From contig DWVJ01000036.1 in the NCBI GenBank assembly GCA_019120315.1, forward strand, positions 119,585 to 183,584: a stretch of DNA of 64,000 nt, given 5' to 3'. The translations under genes and the position numbers were made by a program. The notes below the pieces were generated by a model. That model was not told the DNA's origin, ran no database searches, and saw only the letters and a list, made by a program, of their open reading frames with translations. How positions within the stretch are numbered: position 1 is the stretch's first letter; every line of letters starts with the position of its first letter. The DNA is from Candidatus Ruminococcus avistercoris. GTDB lineage: Bacteria; Bacillota; Clostridia; Lachnospirales; Lachnospiraceae. Below, piece after piece: positions 1-7,655 of the stretch.

Positions 1-1
1 G

Positions 2-991
2 GACGAAACGCAGCAGGTGGAGGAGCAGGAGCCGACCGAAGAAGCCCAGGAGCCGACTGAGGATGAGGAGCAGGTAACCGTTCCCAATCTGCTGGGCAAG
101 ACTGTTGAAGAGGCGGAGGAAGAACTGAAAGATACGGGTCTTGGGCTGGTAAAGGCCGGCGAGAAGGCTTCGGATGAATATCCGGCAGGTCAGATCATGG
201 AGCAGAGCGTGGCGGCCGGGGAGCAGGTGGGAAAACATACCACCATTGAATATACCTTAAGTACGGGCAGCGCGGCTCTTACGGTACCAAACGTAATCAA
301 TCAGCCCCAGGCGACTGCAGAAGCTCAGATTCTGGACATGGGACTGCAGACCACTATTGAAAACAATTACAGCGCGGACGTGCCTGCTGGCAATGTCATC
401 TCCGTCAGTCCGGAGGTGGGCACGGCGGTAAATGCCGGCGATACCATCACTTTGGTGGTGAGTCTTGGCGCTTCCGATGAAGAGGTGACGGTACCCAGCG
501 TAGGAGGAATCCCGGAGGAGGATGCGAAAGCCACGCTGGAAAATCTGGGTCTTACGGTGACCGTGGAAACGGGCAGCAGCGACCGGGTCGGCGAGGGAGA
601 GGTGTACGATCAGAGTATCGCTTCCGGCACGACAGTCAACGCCGGCGCTTCCATCACGATTTATGTGAACCGTCCAGGCGACGCTTCCGACGAGACGGCG
701 CGGCTGGATCCCGATGGATCTGATTCCGGATCCTACAGCGGTTCCTGGGTCTGTACAGATTCTCTGGGACAGCCTGGAAACTATGAAGGCGGTCCGGTTC
801 GGCTGACGCTGGAGCAGGACGGACAGTCGGATGTGACCATCGTGGAGGGACAGACGATTACTTTTCCATATACTCTGAATGTGGCGGGAGCCGACGGCGT
901 ATCAGACGGTACGGTCATCCTTTCCGAGATGGTAGATGGAAATTACGTGGAGCGTGCCAGCTATCCTGTTACTTTCAGTCAGGCACAGTGA
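2..991 (+). CDS. prkC: PASTA-domain serine/threonine protein kinase, C-terminal part (gene enters from the left)
   Basis: Only the extracellular end is present; the reading frame is open to the window edge, so kinase and membrane segments lie upstream. Three PASTA repeats are visible, beginning near nt 74 (VTVPNLLG), 278 (LTVPNV) and 485 (VTVPSVGG), each about 65 residues. A C-terminal domain of about 100 residues follows without recognisable motifs. PASTA repeats bind muropeptides or lipid II and activate the cytoplasmic kinase. The downstream order rsgA-rpe-thiN is the usual neighbourhood of PrkC in Firmicutes and supports the call. An acidic Glu-rich stretch precedes the first repeat. The stop overlaps a possible GTG start of the next gene. 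Confidence 0.86.
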   Translation, partial: DETQQVEEQEPTEEAQEPTEDEEQVTVPNLLGKTVEEAEEELKDTGLGLVKAGEKASDEYPAGQIMEQSVAAGEQVGKHTTIEYTLSTGSAALTVPNVINQPQATAEAQILDMGLQTTIENNYSADVPAGNVISVSPEVGTAVNAGDTITLVVSLGASDEEVTVPSVGGIPEEDAKATLENLGLTVTVETGSSDRVGEGEVYDQSIASGTTVNAGASITIYVNRPGDASDETARLDPDGSDSGSYSGSWVCTDSLGQPGNYEGGPVRLTLEQDGQSDVTIVEGQTITFPYTLNVAGADGVSDGTVILSEMVDGNYVERASYPVTFSQAQ

Positions 992-1002
992 CGGCGGGTA
1001 AT

Positions 1003-1887
1003 ATGAAAGGAAGAATTACAAAAGGAATCGCCGGATTCTACTACGTGTACGCAGTGGAATCCGGTATGTATGAATGCAGGCCCAAGGGCATTTTCAGAAA
1101 AGAAAAAATAAAACCCCTGGTGGGGGATTACGTGGAATTTGAAGTGCTGGATGAGATGGAGCGAACGGGAGTGATCATACAGATCGCCCCCCGGAAAAAT
1201 GAGCTGATTCGTCCGGCATCTTCTAATATTGACCAGGCGATGGTCATCTTTGCTATCGAAAACCCCCGGCCCAGCTTTTCTTTGCTGGACCGTTTTTTGA
1301 TCATGATGGAGCGGCAGCGGATTCCTTCTATTGTCTGCTTTAATAAGCGGGAACTGGCTACACAGGAGGAGCTGGAGCTTCTCTACCGCACTTACTCCCA
1401 GGCCGGCTATCCGGTTCTGCTGGTGAGCGCCCGGCGGGAAGAAGGCGTGGAGCAGATCCGGCAGGTTTTAAAGGGGAAAACCACCGTGGTGGCAGGTCCC
1501 TCCGGCGTGGGGAAATCCACCATCACCAATTTGCTGCAAAGTGAGATCTGCATGGAAACGGGAGAGATCAGCAGGAAGCTGAAGCGGGGGCGCCATACCA
1601 CCCGCCACGCTCAGCTGATCGCGATAGACGGGGATACGTACTTGATGGATACGCCGGGATTTTCCGCTATGGCGGTGGAGGATATGGGAAAGGAAGAACT
1701 GAAGTCATATTTCAGGGAATTTTGGAAATATGAGGAGGAATGCCGGTTCCAGGGCTGCGTCCATATCTCTGAGCCGGACTGCGGCGTCATCCGCGCGGTT
1801 CGGGAAAAGAAGATCAGTCCAATCCGTTACGAGGATTATAAAGAGTTATATGAGGAACTGAAGGAAAAGGAGAAGAGGAGGTATTAA
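1003..1887 (+). CDS. rsgA: Ribosome small-subunit-dependent GTPase A
   Basis: Circularly permuted GTPase that assists late 30S maturation. An N-terminal OB-fold (about residues 1-70) is followed by the permuted G domain. The G4-like motif NKRE is near residue 114, with Glu where NKxD has Asp. The P-loop GPSGVGKST is near residue 165, and DTPGF follows. The C-terminal zinc knuckle shows Cys, Cys, His and Cys near residues 247-260. I chose ATG 1003 (MKGRITKGI), which matches the family N-terminus; an in-frame GTG at 988 would add five residues and overlap the kinase stop. The length of about 294 residues is normal. The gene lies in the kinase-rsgA-rpe-thiN operon. Confidence 0.93.
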   Translation: MKGRITKGIAGFYYVYAVESGMYECRPKGIFRKEKIKPLVGDYVEFEVLDEMERTGVIIQIAPRKNELIRPASSNIDQAMVIFAIENPRPSFSLLDRFLIMMERQRIPSIVCFNKRELATQEELELLYRTYSQAGYPVLLVSARREEGVEQIRQVLKGKTTVVAGPSGVGKSTITNLLQSEICMETGEISRKLKRGRHTTRHAQLIAIDGDTYLMDTPGFSAMAVEDMGKEELKSYFREFWKYEEECRFQGCVHISEPDCGVIRAVREKKISPIRYEDYKELYEELKEKEKRRY

Positions 1888-1888
1888 A

Positions 1889-2548
1889 ATGTATCAATTA
1901 TCACCATCCATGCTTTCCGCGGATTTTAACCGGTTGGGAGAGCAGCTGAAGACCATTGAGGAGTCCGGCGTGAAGTGGCTGCACATCGATGTGATGGACG
2001 GCGATTTCGTACCCAGCATTTCTTTTGGAATGCCGGTGATCACGTCCATCCGCAAGGAAAGCGGACTGTTTTTCGATGTGCATCTGATGGTTTCCAACCC
2101 GGATCGTTATATCGAGGATTTTGCCAAAGCGGGCGCGGATCTGATTACCGTTCACGCCGAGGCCTGCCGCCATCTGGAAGGGTGTATCTCGCAGATCCAC
2201 AAAGCAGGATGCAAGGCCGGCGTGGCGCTGAATCCGGCCACACCGCTGTGTCAGCTGGACTATGTCCTGCACAAGGTGGATATGGTGCTGCTGATGACGG
2301 TCAATCCGGGATTCGGCGGACAGTCCTACATCGAGAAATCCACCGACAAGATCAAAGATCTAAAGGCCATGATTGACGAGCGGGGTCTGGAAACGTATAT
2401 CCAGGTGGACGGCGGCATCAATCAGAAAACCATCGACAGAGTGCTGGAGGCAGGGGCAAATATTATCGTGGCCGGTTCCGCAGTGTTTGGCGGAGATATC
2501 AAAGCCAACATCGCCGGTTTCCAGGACGCCTTTGCCCGCCATCAGTAA
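1889..2548 (+). CDS. rpe: Ribulose-phosphate 3-epimerase
   Basis: Interconverts D-ribulose 5-phosphate and D-xylulose 5-phosphate in the pentose phosphate pathway. The 219-residue TIM barrel carries the expected series of motifs: SADF near the N-terminus, HIDVMDG, DVHLMV, VNPGFGGQ and the phosphate-binding VDGGI. Conserved His and Asp metal ligands are present. An AGGAGG site lies directly ahead of ATG 1889, one base after the rsgA stop codon, so the two genes are probably cotranscribed. Linkage to rsgA and thiN is usual in Firmicutes. Confidence 0.95.
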   Translation: MYQLSPSMLSADFNRLGEQLKTIEESGVKWLHIDVMDGDFVPSISFGMPVITSIRKESGLFFDVHLMVSNPDRYIEDFAKAGADLITVHAEACRHLEGCISQIHKAGCKAGVALNPATPLCQLDYVLHKVDMVLLMTVNPGFGGQSYIEKSTDKIKDLKAMIDERGLETYIQVDGGINQKTIDRVLEAGANIIVAGSAVFGGDIKANIAGFQDAFARHQ

Positions 2549-2570
2549 TGCGGCTGAAAAGGATAGAAAA

Positions 2571-3218
2571 GTGAACACATTGATTATCAGCGGGGGCAAT
2601 ATCAGTTCTGATTTTGCCCTCGATTTTATGGAAAAACAGAATATTGACTATATCATAGCGGCGGATAGAGGACTTGCCTTTGCCAGAAGATACGGGATCC
2701 GGCCGGATCTCATCGTAGGGGATTTCGACAGCGTGTCCAGGGAGATTATCGAGGGATACCGCCGGGAAGGCAAAGTACCCATCCGGACCTATAACCCGGT
2801 GAAAGATGACACAGACACCCAGATCGCTTTGGAAAAGGCGCTGGAGGCCGGCAGCAGCCGGATCTGGATCCTGGGCGGAACCGGGACGCGGCTGGACCAC
2901 GTGCTGGGGAATATCTGTATCCTGAAGCAGGCAGACCGGGCCGGGGTACCTGCCTTCTTGGTGGATGAGCACAACCGGATTTCCTTGGTGTCTTCCCGCG
3001 CCGTCCTGAAAAAGGAAGAACAGTTCGGAGCTTACGTTTCCTTCCTGCCCCTGGGAGACCGAGCCTTTGGCGTGAATCTGACAGGATTTAAGTATCCCCT
3101 CTCTGACAGCGTGCTGACCAGTGACAACAGCCTGGGGATCAGCAACGAGATCACCGCAGATGAGGCCTGTGTATCGGTGCAGGGTGGGACGCTGATCATG
3201 ATCGAGTCCCGGGATTAA
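2571..3218 (+). CDS. thiN: Thiamine pyrophosphokinase
   Basis: Transfers pyrophosphate from ATP to thiamine to make thiamine diphosphate. About 215 residues. Visible motifs are ADRG, DLIVGDFDS and NPVKDDTDTQ in the catalytic half, and GGTGTRLDH, which are typical of ThiN. The frame is open further upstream, but that part overlaps rpe. I start at GTG 2571 (VNTLIISGG, read as Met), which has AAAGGAT just upstream and the expected family N-terminus. It is the last gene of the kinase-rsgA-rpe-thiN unit and is followed by a strong terminator. Confidence 0.92.
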   Translation: MNTLIISGGNISSDFALDFMEKQNIDYIIAADRGLAFARRYGIRPDLIVGDFDSVSREIIEGYRREGKVPIRTYNPVKDDTDTQIALEKALEAGSSRIWILGGTGTRLDHVLGNICILKQADRAGVPAFLVDEHNRISLVSSRAVLKKEEQFGAYVSFLPLGDRAFGVNLTGFKYPLSDSVLTSDNSLGISNEITADEACVSVQGGTLIMIESRD

Positions 3219-3221
3219 TCG

Positions 3222-3255
3222 AAAAGAGTCGGTTCAGACACCGGCTCTTTTGTTT
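3222..3255 (+). terminator. Intrinsic terminator after thiN
   Basis: A 12-bp stem pairs 3222-3233 with 3240-3251 around a short loop (arms AAAAGAGTCGGT and ACCGGCTCTTTT, one G-T pair). A T-rich tract follows. It ends the prkC-rsgA-rpe-thiN transcript. Confidence 0.85.
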
Positions 3256-3300
3256 ACAATTTTAAAAGGGAAGAGGAGCGTTTTTGTTTTTGTTCTGGTA

Positions 3301-3329
3301 TTGAGGGTTTGAAATCACTGTGTTATAAT
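3301..3329 (+). promoter_or_regulatory. Sigma-A-type promoter of ychF-lgt
   Basis: TTGAGG at 3301-3306 and TATAAT at 3324-3329 are separated by 17 bp. The site lies after the thiN terminator and about 75 bp ahead of the ychF start. Confidence 0.7.
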
Positions 3330-3403
3330 CGGAGTGTTGCATTATGCGGAAGTTTGCAGCAAGTTCAGAAAGCGCTATGAAGAAAAAGGAGATGTAATAG
3401 ATT

Positions 3404-4501
3404 ATGAAATTAGGAATCGTGGGTCTTCCCAACGTGGGAAAAAGTACGCTGTTTAATTCGCTGACGAAGGCCGGAGCGGAATCGGCCAATTATCCGTTCT
3501 GTACCATCGATCCCAATGTGGGAGTGGTGCCGGTGCCCGATGCACGGCTGAAGCTGCTGGGAGATTTTTATCAGTCCAGGAAAGTGACGCCGGCGGTGAT
3601 TGAGTTTGTGGATATCGCCGGTCTGGTAAAGGGAGCCTCAAAAGGAGAAGGACTGGGGAATCAGTTTCTGGCCAATATCCGGGAGGTGGACGCCATCGTT
3701 CATGTGGTGCGCTGCTTTGAGGATCCCAATGTGATCCATGTGGACGGCAGCATCAATCCGCTGCGGGATATCGAGACCATTGAACTGGAACTGGTCTTTT
3801 CTGATCTGGAAATCCTGGAGAGAAGGATCTCCAAGGTATCCCGTTCTGCCAGAAACGATAAAGGTGCTGCAAAGGAACTGACGGTGCTGGAAAAGTTGAA
3901 GAGCCATCTGGAAGAAGGTAAACCGGTGAAAACACTGGAGTTCGAAGACGAAGATGAGGAAGCGATGGTATCCGGCTACAATCTGCTGACACAAAAGCCG
4001 GTGATTTTTGCGGCGAATGTTTCGGAGGATGATCTGGCCGACGACGGAGCGTCCAATCCCTTTGTGCAGGAAGTCCGGGAGTATGCAGCCGGACAGAACA
4101 GCGAGGTGTTTGTGATCTGTGCTCAGATCGAGCAGGAGATCGCCGAACTGGATGACGATGAGAAAAAAATGTTCCTGGAGGATCTGGGACTGCAGGAATC
4201 CGGTCTGGAAAAGCTGATCAAAGCCAGCTACCGGCTGCTGGGTCTGCTGAGTTATCTGACGGCCGGCGAGGATGAGACCAGAGCGTGGACCATCCGGCAG
4301 GGTACAAAAGCGCCTCAGGCCGCCGGAAAAATCCATACGGACTTTGAGCGCGGATTTATCAAGGCGGAGGTAGTGAACTATCAGGATCTGCTGGACTGCG
4401 GTTCCTACGCCGGCGCCAGGGAAAAGGGGCTGGTGCGCATGGAAGGAAAAGATTATGTGGTAAAAGACGGCGATGTGATTCTTTTCCGGTTTAACGTATA
4501 A
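3404..4501 (+). CDS. ychF: Redox-regulated ATPase / Obg-family protein YchF
   Basis: Conserved Obg-like P-loop protein that binds ATP in preference to GTP and associates with ribosomes. The 365-residue product begins with MKLGIVGLPNVGKSTLF, containing the P-loop. DIAGLVKGAS follows as G3, and the C-terminal TGS-like domain holds the segment around TAGEDETRAWTIR. Length and ends are normal. AAGGAG at 3386-3391 precedes ATG 3404. Its own promoter lies at 3301-3329, and lgt follows 30 bp later. Confidence 0.96.
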   Translation: MKLGIVGLPNVGKSTLFNSLTKAGAESANYPFCTIDPNVGVVPVPDARLKLLGDFYQSRKVTPAVIEFVDIAGLVKGASKGEGLGNQFLANIREVDAIVHVVRCFEDPNVIHVDGSINPLRDIETIELELVFSDLEILERRISKVSRSARNDKGAAKELTVLEKLKSHLEEGKPVKTLEFEDEDEEAMVSGYNLLTQKPVIFAANVSEDDLADDGASNPFVQEVREYAAGQNSEVFVICAQIEQEIAELDDDEKKMFLEDLGLQESGLEKLIKASYRLLGLLSYLTAGEDETRAWTIRQGTKAPQAAGKIHTDFERGFIKAEVVNYQDLLDCGSYAGAREKGLVRMEGKDYVVKDGDVILFRFNV

Positions 4502-4531
4502 TGCCGGCAGGACAGAGGAAGGTGACAGAGG

Positions 4532-5425
4532 ATGGATATGGCCATTAATTTCCCCCATCTTGGTATTTATCTGGATCATGTGGGAAAAACTTTTCATGTA
4601 TTCGGCATTGAGATCGCCTATTACGGTGTCGCCGTAGTTCTCGGTATGATCCTGGGCATGAGTCTGGTGCTGCGGGAGGCAAAAAGGCTGGGACAGAATG
4701 TGGACCGGTACTGGGATATGACGATGATCGGACTGGTGGCCGGCGTGGTGGGCGCCAGAATCTATTACGTGATTTTTGCCTGGGATCTTTACCGGGACAA
4801 CCTGCTGGAGATTTTCAATATCCGCCACGGCGGACTGGCCATCTACGGCGGCATCATCGGCGCCACCATTGCCGTTTTTACCTATTCGCGGGTGAAAAAG
4901 ATGAGCTTTTCCGTTATGACGGACTGTATCGCACCGGGACTTTTGGTGGGACAGATCATCGGCCGTTGGGGAAACTTTTTCAACCGGGAAGCCTTCGGCG
5001 GGTATACGGACGGGCTCTTTGCCATGCAGCTGCCGGTGTCAGCCGTGCGGGAGAACGAAATCACCAGTCAGATGTGGGAGCATCTCACAGCGGTAAACGG
5101 CGTGGATATGATACAGGTGCATCCCACTTTTCTCTACGAGGGAATGTGGAATCTGGGAGTTCTGATTCTTCTGTGGCTGTACCGGAAACATAAAAAGTTC
5201 AACGGGGAAGTGTTTCTTTTGTATCTGGTGGGCTACGGGATCGGCAGGGCCTGGATCGAAGGACTGCGCACGGATCAGCTGCTGCTGCCGGCGGTGGGGA
5301 TTCCTGTTTCCCAGGTGCTGTCGGTGTGTCTGGCTGTGGGGGCTGCCGCTGCCATACTGATCCGGAGAAAAAAGATGAGGAAAAATACGGTGACACAAGA
5401 TATTGTGGAAGAAAAAAAGAAATAA
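4532..5425 (+). CDS. lgt: Prolipoprotein diacylglyceryl transferase
   Basis: Membrane enzyme that moves diacylglycerol from phosphatidylglycerol to the lipobox cysteine of prolipoproteins. It serves lipoproteins such as the solute-binding proteins encoded later in this window. The product has 297 residues and about seven hydrophobic segments. The Lgt signature GRWGNFFNREAFGG lies near residues 146-159, and HPTFLYEG comes later. The C-terminus ends in a basic and acidic cytoplasmic tail. ATG 4532 follows a purine-rich site; a second Met two codons later is possible. It is probably cotranscribed with ychF and ends at a terminator. Confidence 0.94.
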   Translation: MDMAINFPHLGIYLDHVGKTFHVFGIEIAYYGVAVVLGMILGMSLVLREAKRLGQNVDRYWDMTMIGLVAGVVGARIYYVIFAWDLYRDNLLEIFNIRHGGLAIYGGIIGATIAVFTYSRVKKMSFSVMTDCIAPGLLVGQIIGRWGNFFNREAFGGYTDGLFAMQLPVSAVRENEITSQMWEHLTAVNGVDMIQVHPTFLYEGMWNLGVLILLWLYRKHKKFNGEVFLLYLVGYGIGRAWIEGLRTDQLLLPAVGIPVSQVLSVCLAVGAAAAILIRRKKMRKNTVTQDIVEEKKK

Positions 5426-5441
5426 ACTTTATCTGGTATGC

Positions 5442-5475
5442 AGGAGAAATTCTTCGGGATTTCTCCTTTTTTTCA
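5442..5475 (+). terminator. Intrinsic terminator after lgt
   Basis: The arms AGGAGAAAT and ATTTCTCCT (5442-5450 with 5459-5467) pair perfectly around an 8-nt loop. A run of seven or more T follows. Confidence 0.88.
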
Positions 5476-5530
5476 TGTCGAAATTAATATTTTTTTCACA
5501 ATAAGTTCTAAAAAATCCAAGGAAAAGGGC

Positions 5531-5559
5531 TTGTTTTTTTAAAAGATGTGGGGTAAGAT
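5531..5559 (+). promoter_or_regulatory. Promoter of the mraZ division cluster
   Basis: TTGTTT at 5531-5536 and TAAGAT at 5554-5559 are separated by 17 bp. The predicted transcript would begin near 5566, directly before the MraZ-type repeats, so a bound repressor would block initiation or early elongation. Confidence 0.6.
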
Positions 5560-5568
5560 AGAGGCATA

Positions 5569-5608
5569 AGTGGTGGCAAGTGGTAGATAGTGGTGGAGGA
5601 TGGAGGGG
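5569..5608 (+). promoter_or_regulatory. MraZ-box array: three direct repeats with 10-bp period
   Basis: AGTGGTGGCA, AGTGGTAGAT and AGTGGTGGAG follow head to tail at 5569, 5579 and 5589. A degenerate fourth unit (GATGGAGGGG) is at 5599. MraZ proteins repress their own operon by binding short GTG-containing direct repeats spaced one helical turn apart. These lie 78 bp ahead of the mraZ start and just past the predicted start point of transcription, which fits autorepression. Confidence 0.75.
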
Positions 5609-5685
5609 ATGTGGCAGTTCCTTCCAGAACGGCTGCCGGAAGTGCAGGGGAGAAATACACTTCCAACGAAAGAGGTTTTTTATTT

Positions 5686-6117
5686 ATGTTCATGGGAGAG
5701 TACAGTCATTCAATTGACACGAAGGGGAGATTGATCATACCGGCCAAATTCAGAGAACTCCTGGGAGAGGAGTTTGTTCTGACGAAGGGACTGGACGGAT
5801 GTTTATCAATTTATCCCATGGACGAATGGAATGCTTTTGAAGAAAAGCTGAAAGCCTTACCACTTACAAACAAAAATGCAAGAACCTTTTCGCGTTTCTT
5901 TGTCGCAGGCGCCACCGTCTGCGAGCTGGATAAGCAGGGGAGAATTCTCGTACCGGCAACGCTGCGGGAATTTGCAGGTCTGGAGAAAGATGTAGTACTG
6001 ACCGGAAGCCTGAACCGGATTGAGATCTGGAGCAAGGCAAAATGGATTGAAAACAGCAATTATGACGACATGGATTCCATTGCAGAGGGTATGCAAGAGA
6101 TGGGAATTGTGATATAA
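5686..6117 (+). CDS. mraZ: Division/cell wall cluster transcriptional repressor MraZ
   Basis: DNA-binding protein with two tandem SpoVT/AbrB-like swapped-hairpin halves. The first shows the segment around [16 protein letters not shown] and the second the segment around [16 protein letters not shown]. At 143 residues it has the usual family length. ATG 5686 is chosen because AAAGAGG lies 10 bp upstream and the family N-terminus begins [11 protein letters not shown]. The longer open frame back to 5590 runs through the operator and is not coding. The repeats just upstream are its likely binding sites. Confidence 0.95.
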   Translation: MFMGEYSHSIDTKGRLIIPAKFRELLGEEFVLTKGLDGCLSIYPMDEWNAFEEKLKALPLTNKNARTFSRFFVAGATVCELDKQGRILVPATLREFAGLEKDVVLTGSLNRIEIWSKAKWIENSNYDDMDSIAEGMQEMGIVI

Positions 6118-6171
6118 TATGTCAGTATGTGTCGGATGCCATATCAATTCAGGCTGGACAGGAGTAACAAA

Positions 6172-7128
6172 TTGGACTTTTATCACAAATCAGTACTACT
6201 TCAAGAAACGATTGAAAATTTAAAGGTGAAGCCGGACGGGGTTTATGTCGATGGAACGCTGGGAGGAGCGGGACATGCCCTGGCGGTATGCAGGAAATTG
6301 TCTGCCACGGGGAGAGTAATAGGAATAGACCAGGACGCTGCTGCAATAGAGACGGCGCGGGAGCGGCTGAAGGATTATGAAAATCAGACTGTCATCATCC
6401 GCAGCAACTATTGCAGCATGGTCCGGGAAGTACACAATCTGGGAATCCGTGAAGCAGATGGGATTGTCCTGGATCTGGGCGTATCTTCTTATCAGCTGGA
6501 TACGGCCGATAGGGGCTTCAGCTATCGGGAAGACGCACCTTTGGATATGCGTATGGATCAGCGGCAGGAAAAAACCGCCAGGGACATCGTAAATACTTAC
6601 AGTGAGTCGGAGCTGTATCGGATCATCCGTGACTACGGGGAAGACCGGTTTGCCAGAAATATCGCCAGACACATCGTACAGGCCAGGGAAAAAGCTTTGG
6701 TGAATACCACCAAAGAGTTGGCGGAGATTGTAAAACATGCCATTCCTGCGAAAGCCAGAGCGACGGGCGGTCATCCGGCGAAACGGACGTTTCAGGCGAT
6801 TCGCATCGAGCTGAATCAGGAATTGGAAGTTCTGCAGAATTCACTGGAAGATATGGTGGATCTTCTGGGCGACGGAGGAAGAATCTGTGTGATAACCTTT
6901 CATTCGCTGGAAGACCGTATTGTAAAAAGTATTTTCAGAAGGTGTGAGCATCCATGTACATGCCCGCCGGATTTTCCGGTATGCGTCTGCGGTAAAAAAC
7001 CTAAGGGGAGAGTGATTACCCGCAGGCCGATTCTGCCCTCCGCGCAGGAGCTTTTAGAAAATCCGCGTTCCAAGAGCGCGAAGCTGCGGGTGTTTGAAAG
7101 AACGAAAAACCGGGAAAATCAGTCTTGA
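6172..7128 (+). CDS. rsmH: 16S rRNA (cytosine-1402-N4)-methyltransferase RsmH (MraW)
   Basis: SAM-dependent methyltransferase that modifies C1402 in the 16S rRNA decoding centre. About 318 residues. It begins with the family N-terminus [12 protein letters not shown], then the SAM-binding [10 protein letters not shown], the motif [11 protein letters not shown], and a C-terminal RPILPS segment. I set the start at TTG 6172, with AGGAG seven bases upstream. The in-frame ATG at 6127 would add 15 residues that do not resemble the family. It follows mraZ as in nearly all bacteria and overlaps a possible upstream start of ftsL. Confidence 0.94.
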   Translation: MDFYHKSVLLQETIENLKVKPDGVYVDGTLGGAGHALAVCRKLSATGRVIGIDQDAAAIETARERLKDYENQTVIIRSNYCSMVREVHNLGIREADGIVLDLGVSSYQLDTADRGFSYREDAPLDMRMDQRQEKTARDIVNTYSESELYRIIRDYGEDRFARNIARHIVQAREKALVNTTKELAEIVKHAIPAKARATGGHPAKRTFQAIRIELNQELEVLQNSLEDMVDLLGDGGRICVITFHSLEDRIVKSIFRRCEHPCTCPPDFPVCVCGKKPKGRVITRRPILPSAQELLENPRSKSAKLRVFERTKNRENQS

Positions 7129-7145
7129 AGTATAGGAGAAATAAA

Positions 7146-7646
7146 ATGGCAAATCCATCCAGAAGGGTAAGTTCAAGATCGGATTATTATTACAGGGGAC
7201 AGACGTATGTCAGCGGAAATACGGTCAGAAAACTGGAGCGGGAGCCGGAAGAAGAAAGAAGACAGCCGCCAAGAAGAAAAAAAGTCAGTGCATCGACACA
7301 GAAGAATCGTGTGAAAGCCATGCAGATGAGCAGGGGATACGTGTTGTTTCTGGCATTTATTTCCATTGTGGCACTGGGGTTATGTGTGAATTATCTCCGT
7401 CTGCGTTCCCATCTGACGACACAGACGGCAGCCATTGCCAGTGCGGAGTCGGAACTGAGTCAGTTGAAAGCGGACAATGACGCGCTGTATAATACGGCCA
7501 TGGCATCTGTAGATCTGGAACAGGTCAGACAGATCGCCATCAGTGAGTTGGGAATGCAATATCCTACAGAGGAACAGATCATAACCTTTGATACGGCAGG
7601 CAACAGTTATGTTCGCCAGTATCAGGATGTACCAGGGACGAAGTAG
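7146..7646 (+). CDS. ftsL: FtsL-like septum protein
   Basis: Small bitopic divisome protein that partners FtsQ/DivIB and DivIC and activates the septal synthase FtsW with its PBP. A basic cytoplasmic tail of about 65 residues is followed by one membrane segment (GYVLFLAFISIVALGLCV) and then a short heptad-like coiled coil (AESELSQLKADNDALY). Sequence in this family is poorly conserved, so the call rests on topology, length (166 residues) and the position between rsmH and a class B PBP. ATG 7146 has AGGAG seven bases upstream. Confidence 0.85.
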   Translation: MANPSRRVSSRSDYYYRGQTYVSGNTVRKLEREPEEERRQPPRRKKVSASTQKNRVKAMQMSRGYVLFLAFISIVALGLCVNYLRLRSHLTTQTAAIASAESELSQLKADNDALYNTAMASVDLEQVRQIAISELGMQYPTEEQIITFDTAGNSYVRQYQDVPGTK

Positions 7647-7655
7647 GTGTGAAAA

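Noticed and set aside
3638..4828. A 396-codon minus-strand open frame across ychF and lgt
   Set aside because: It is antisense to two well-recognised genes and shows no family motifs.
5569..5608. Repeats read as a CRISPR-like or microsatellite array
   Set aside because: Only three 10-bp units without spacers, placed exactly at the mraZ promoter.
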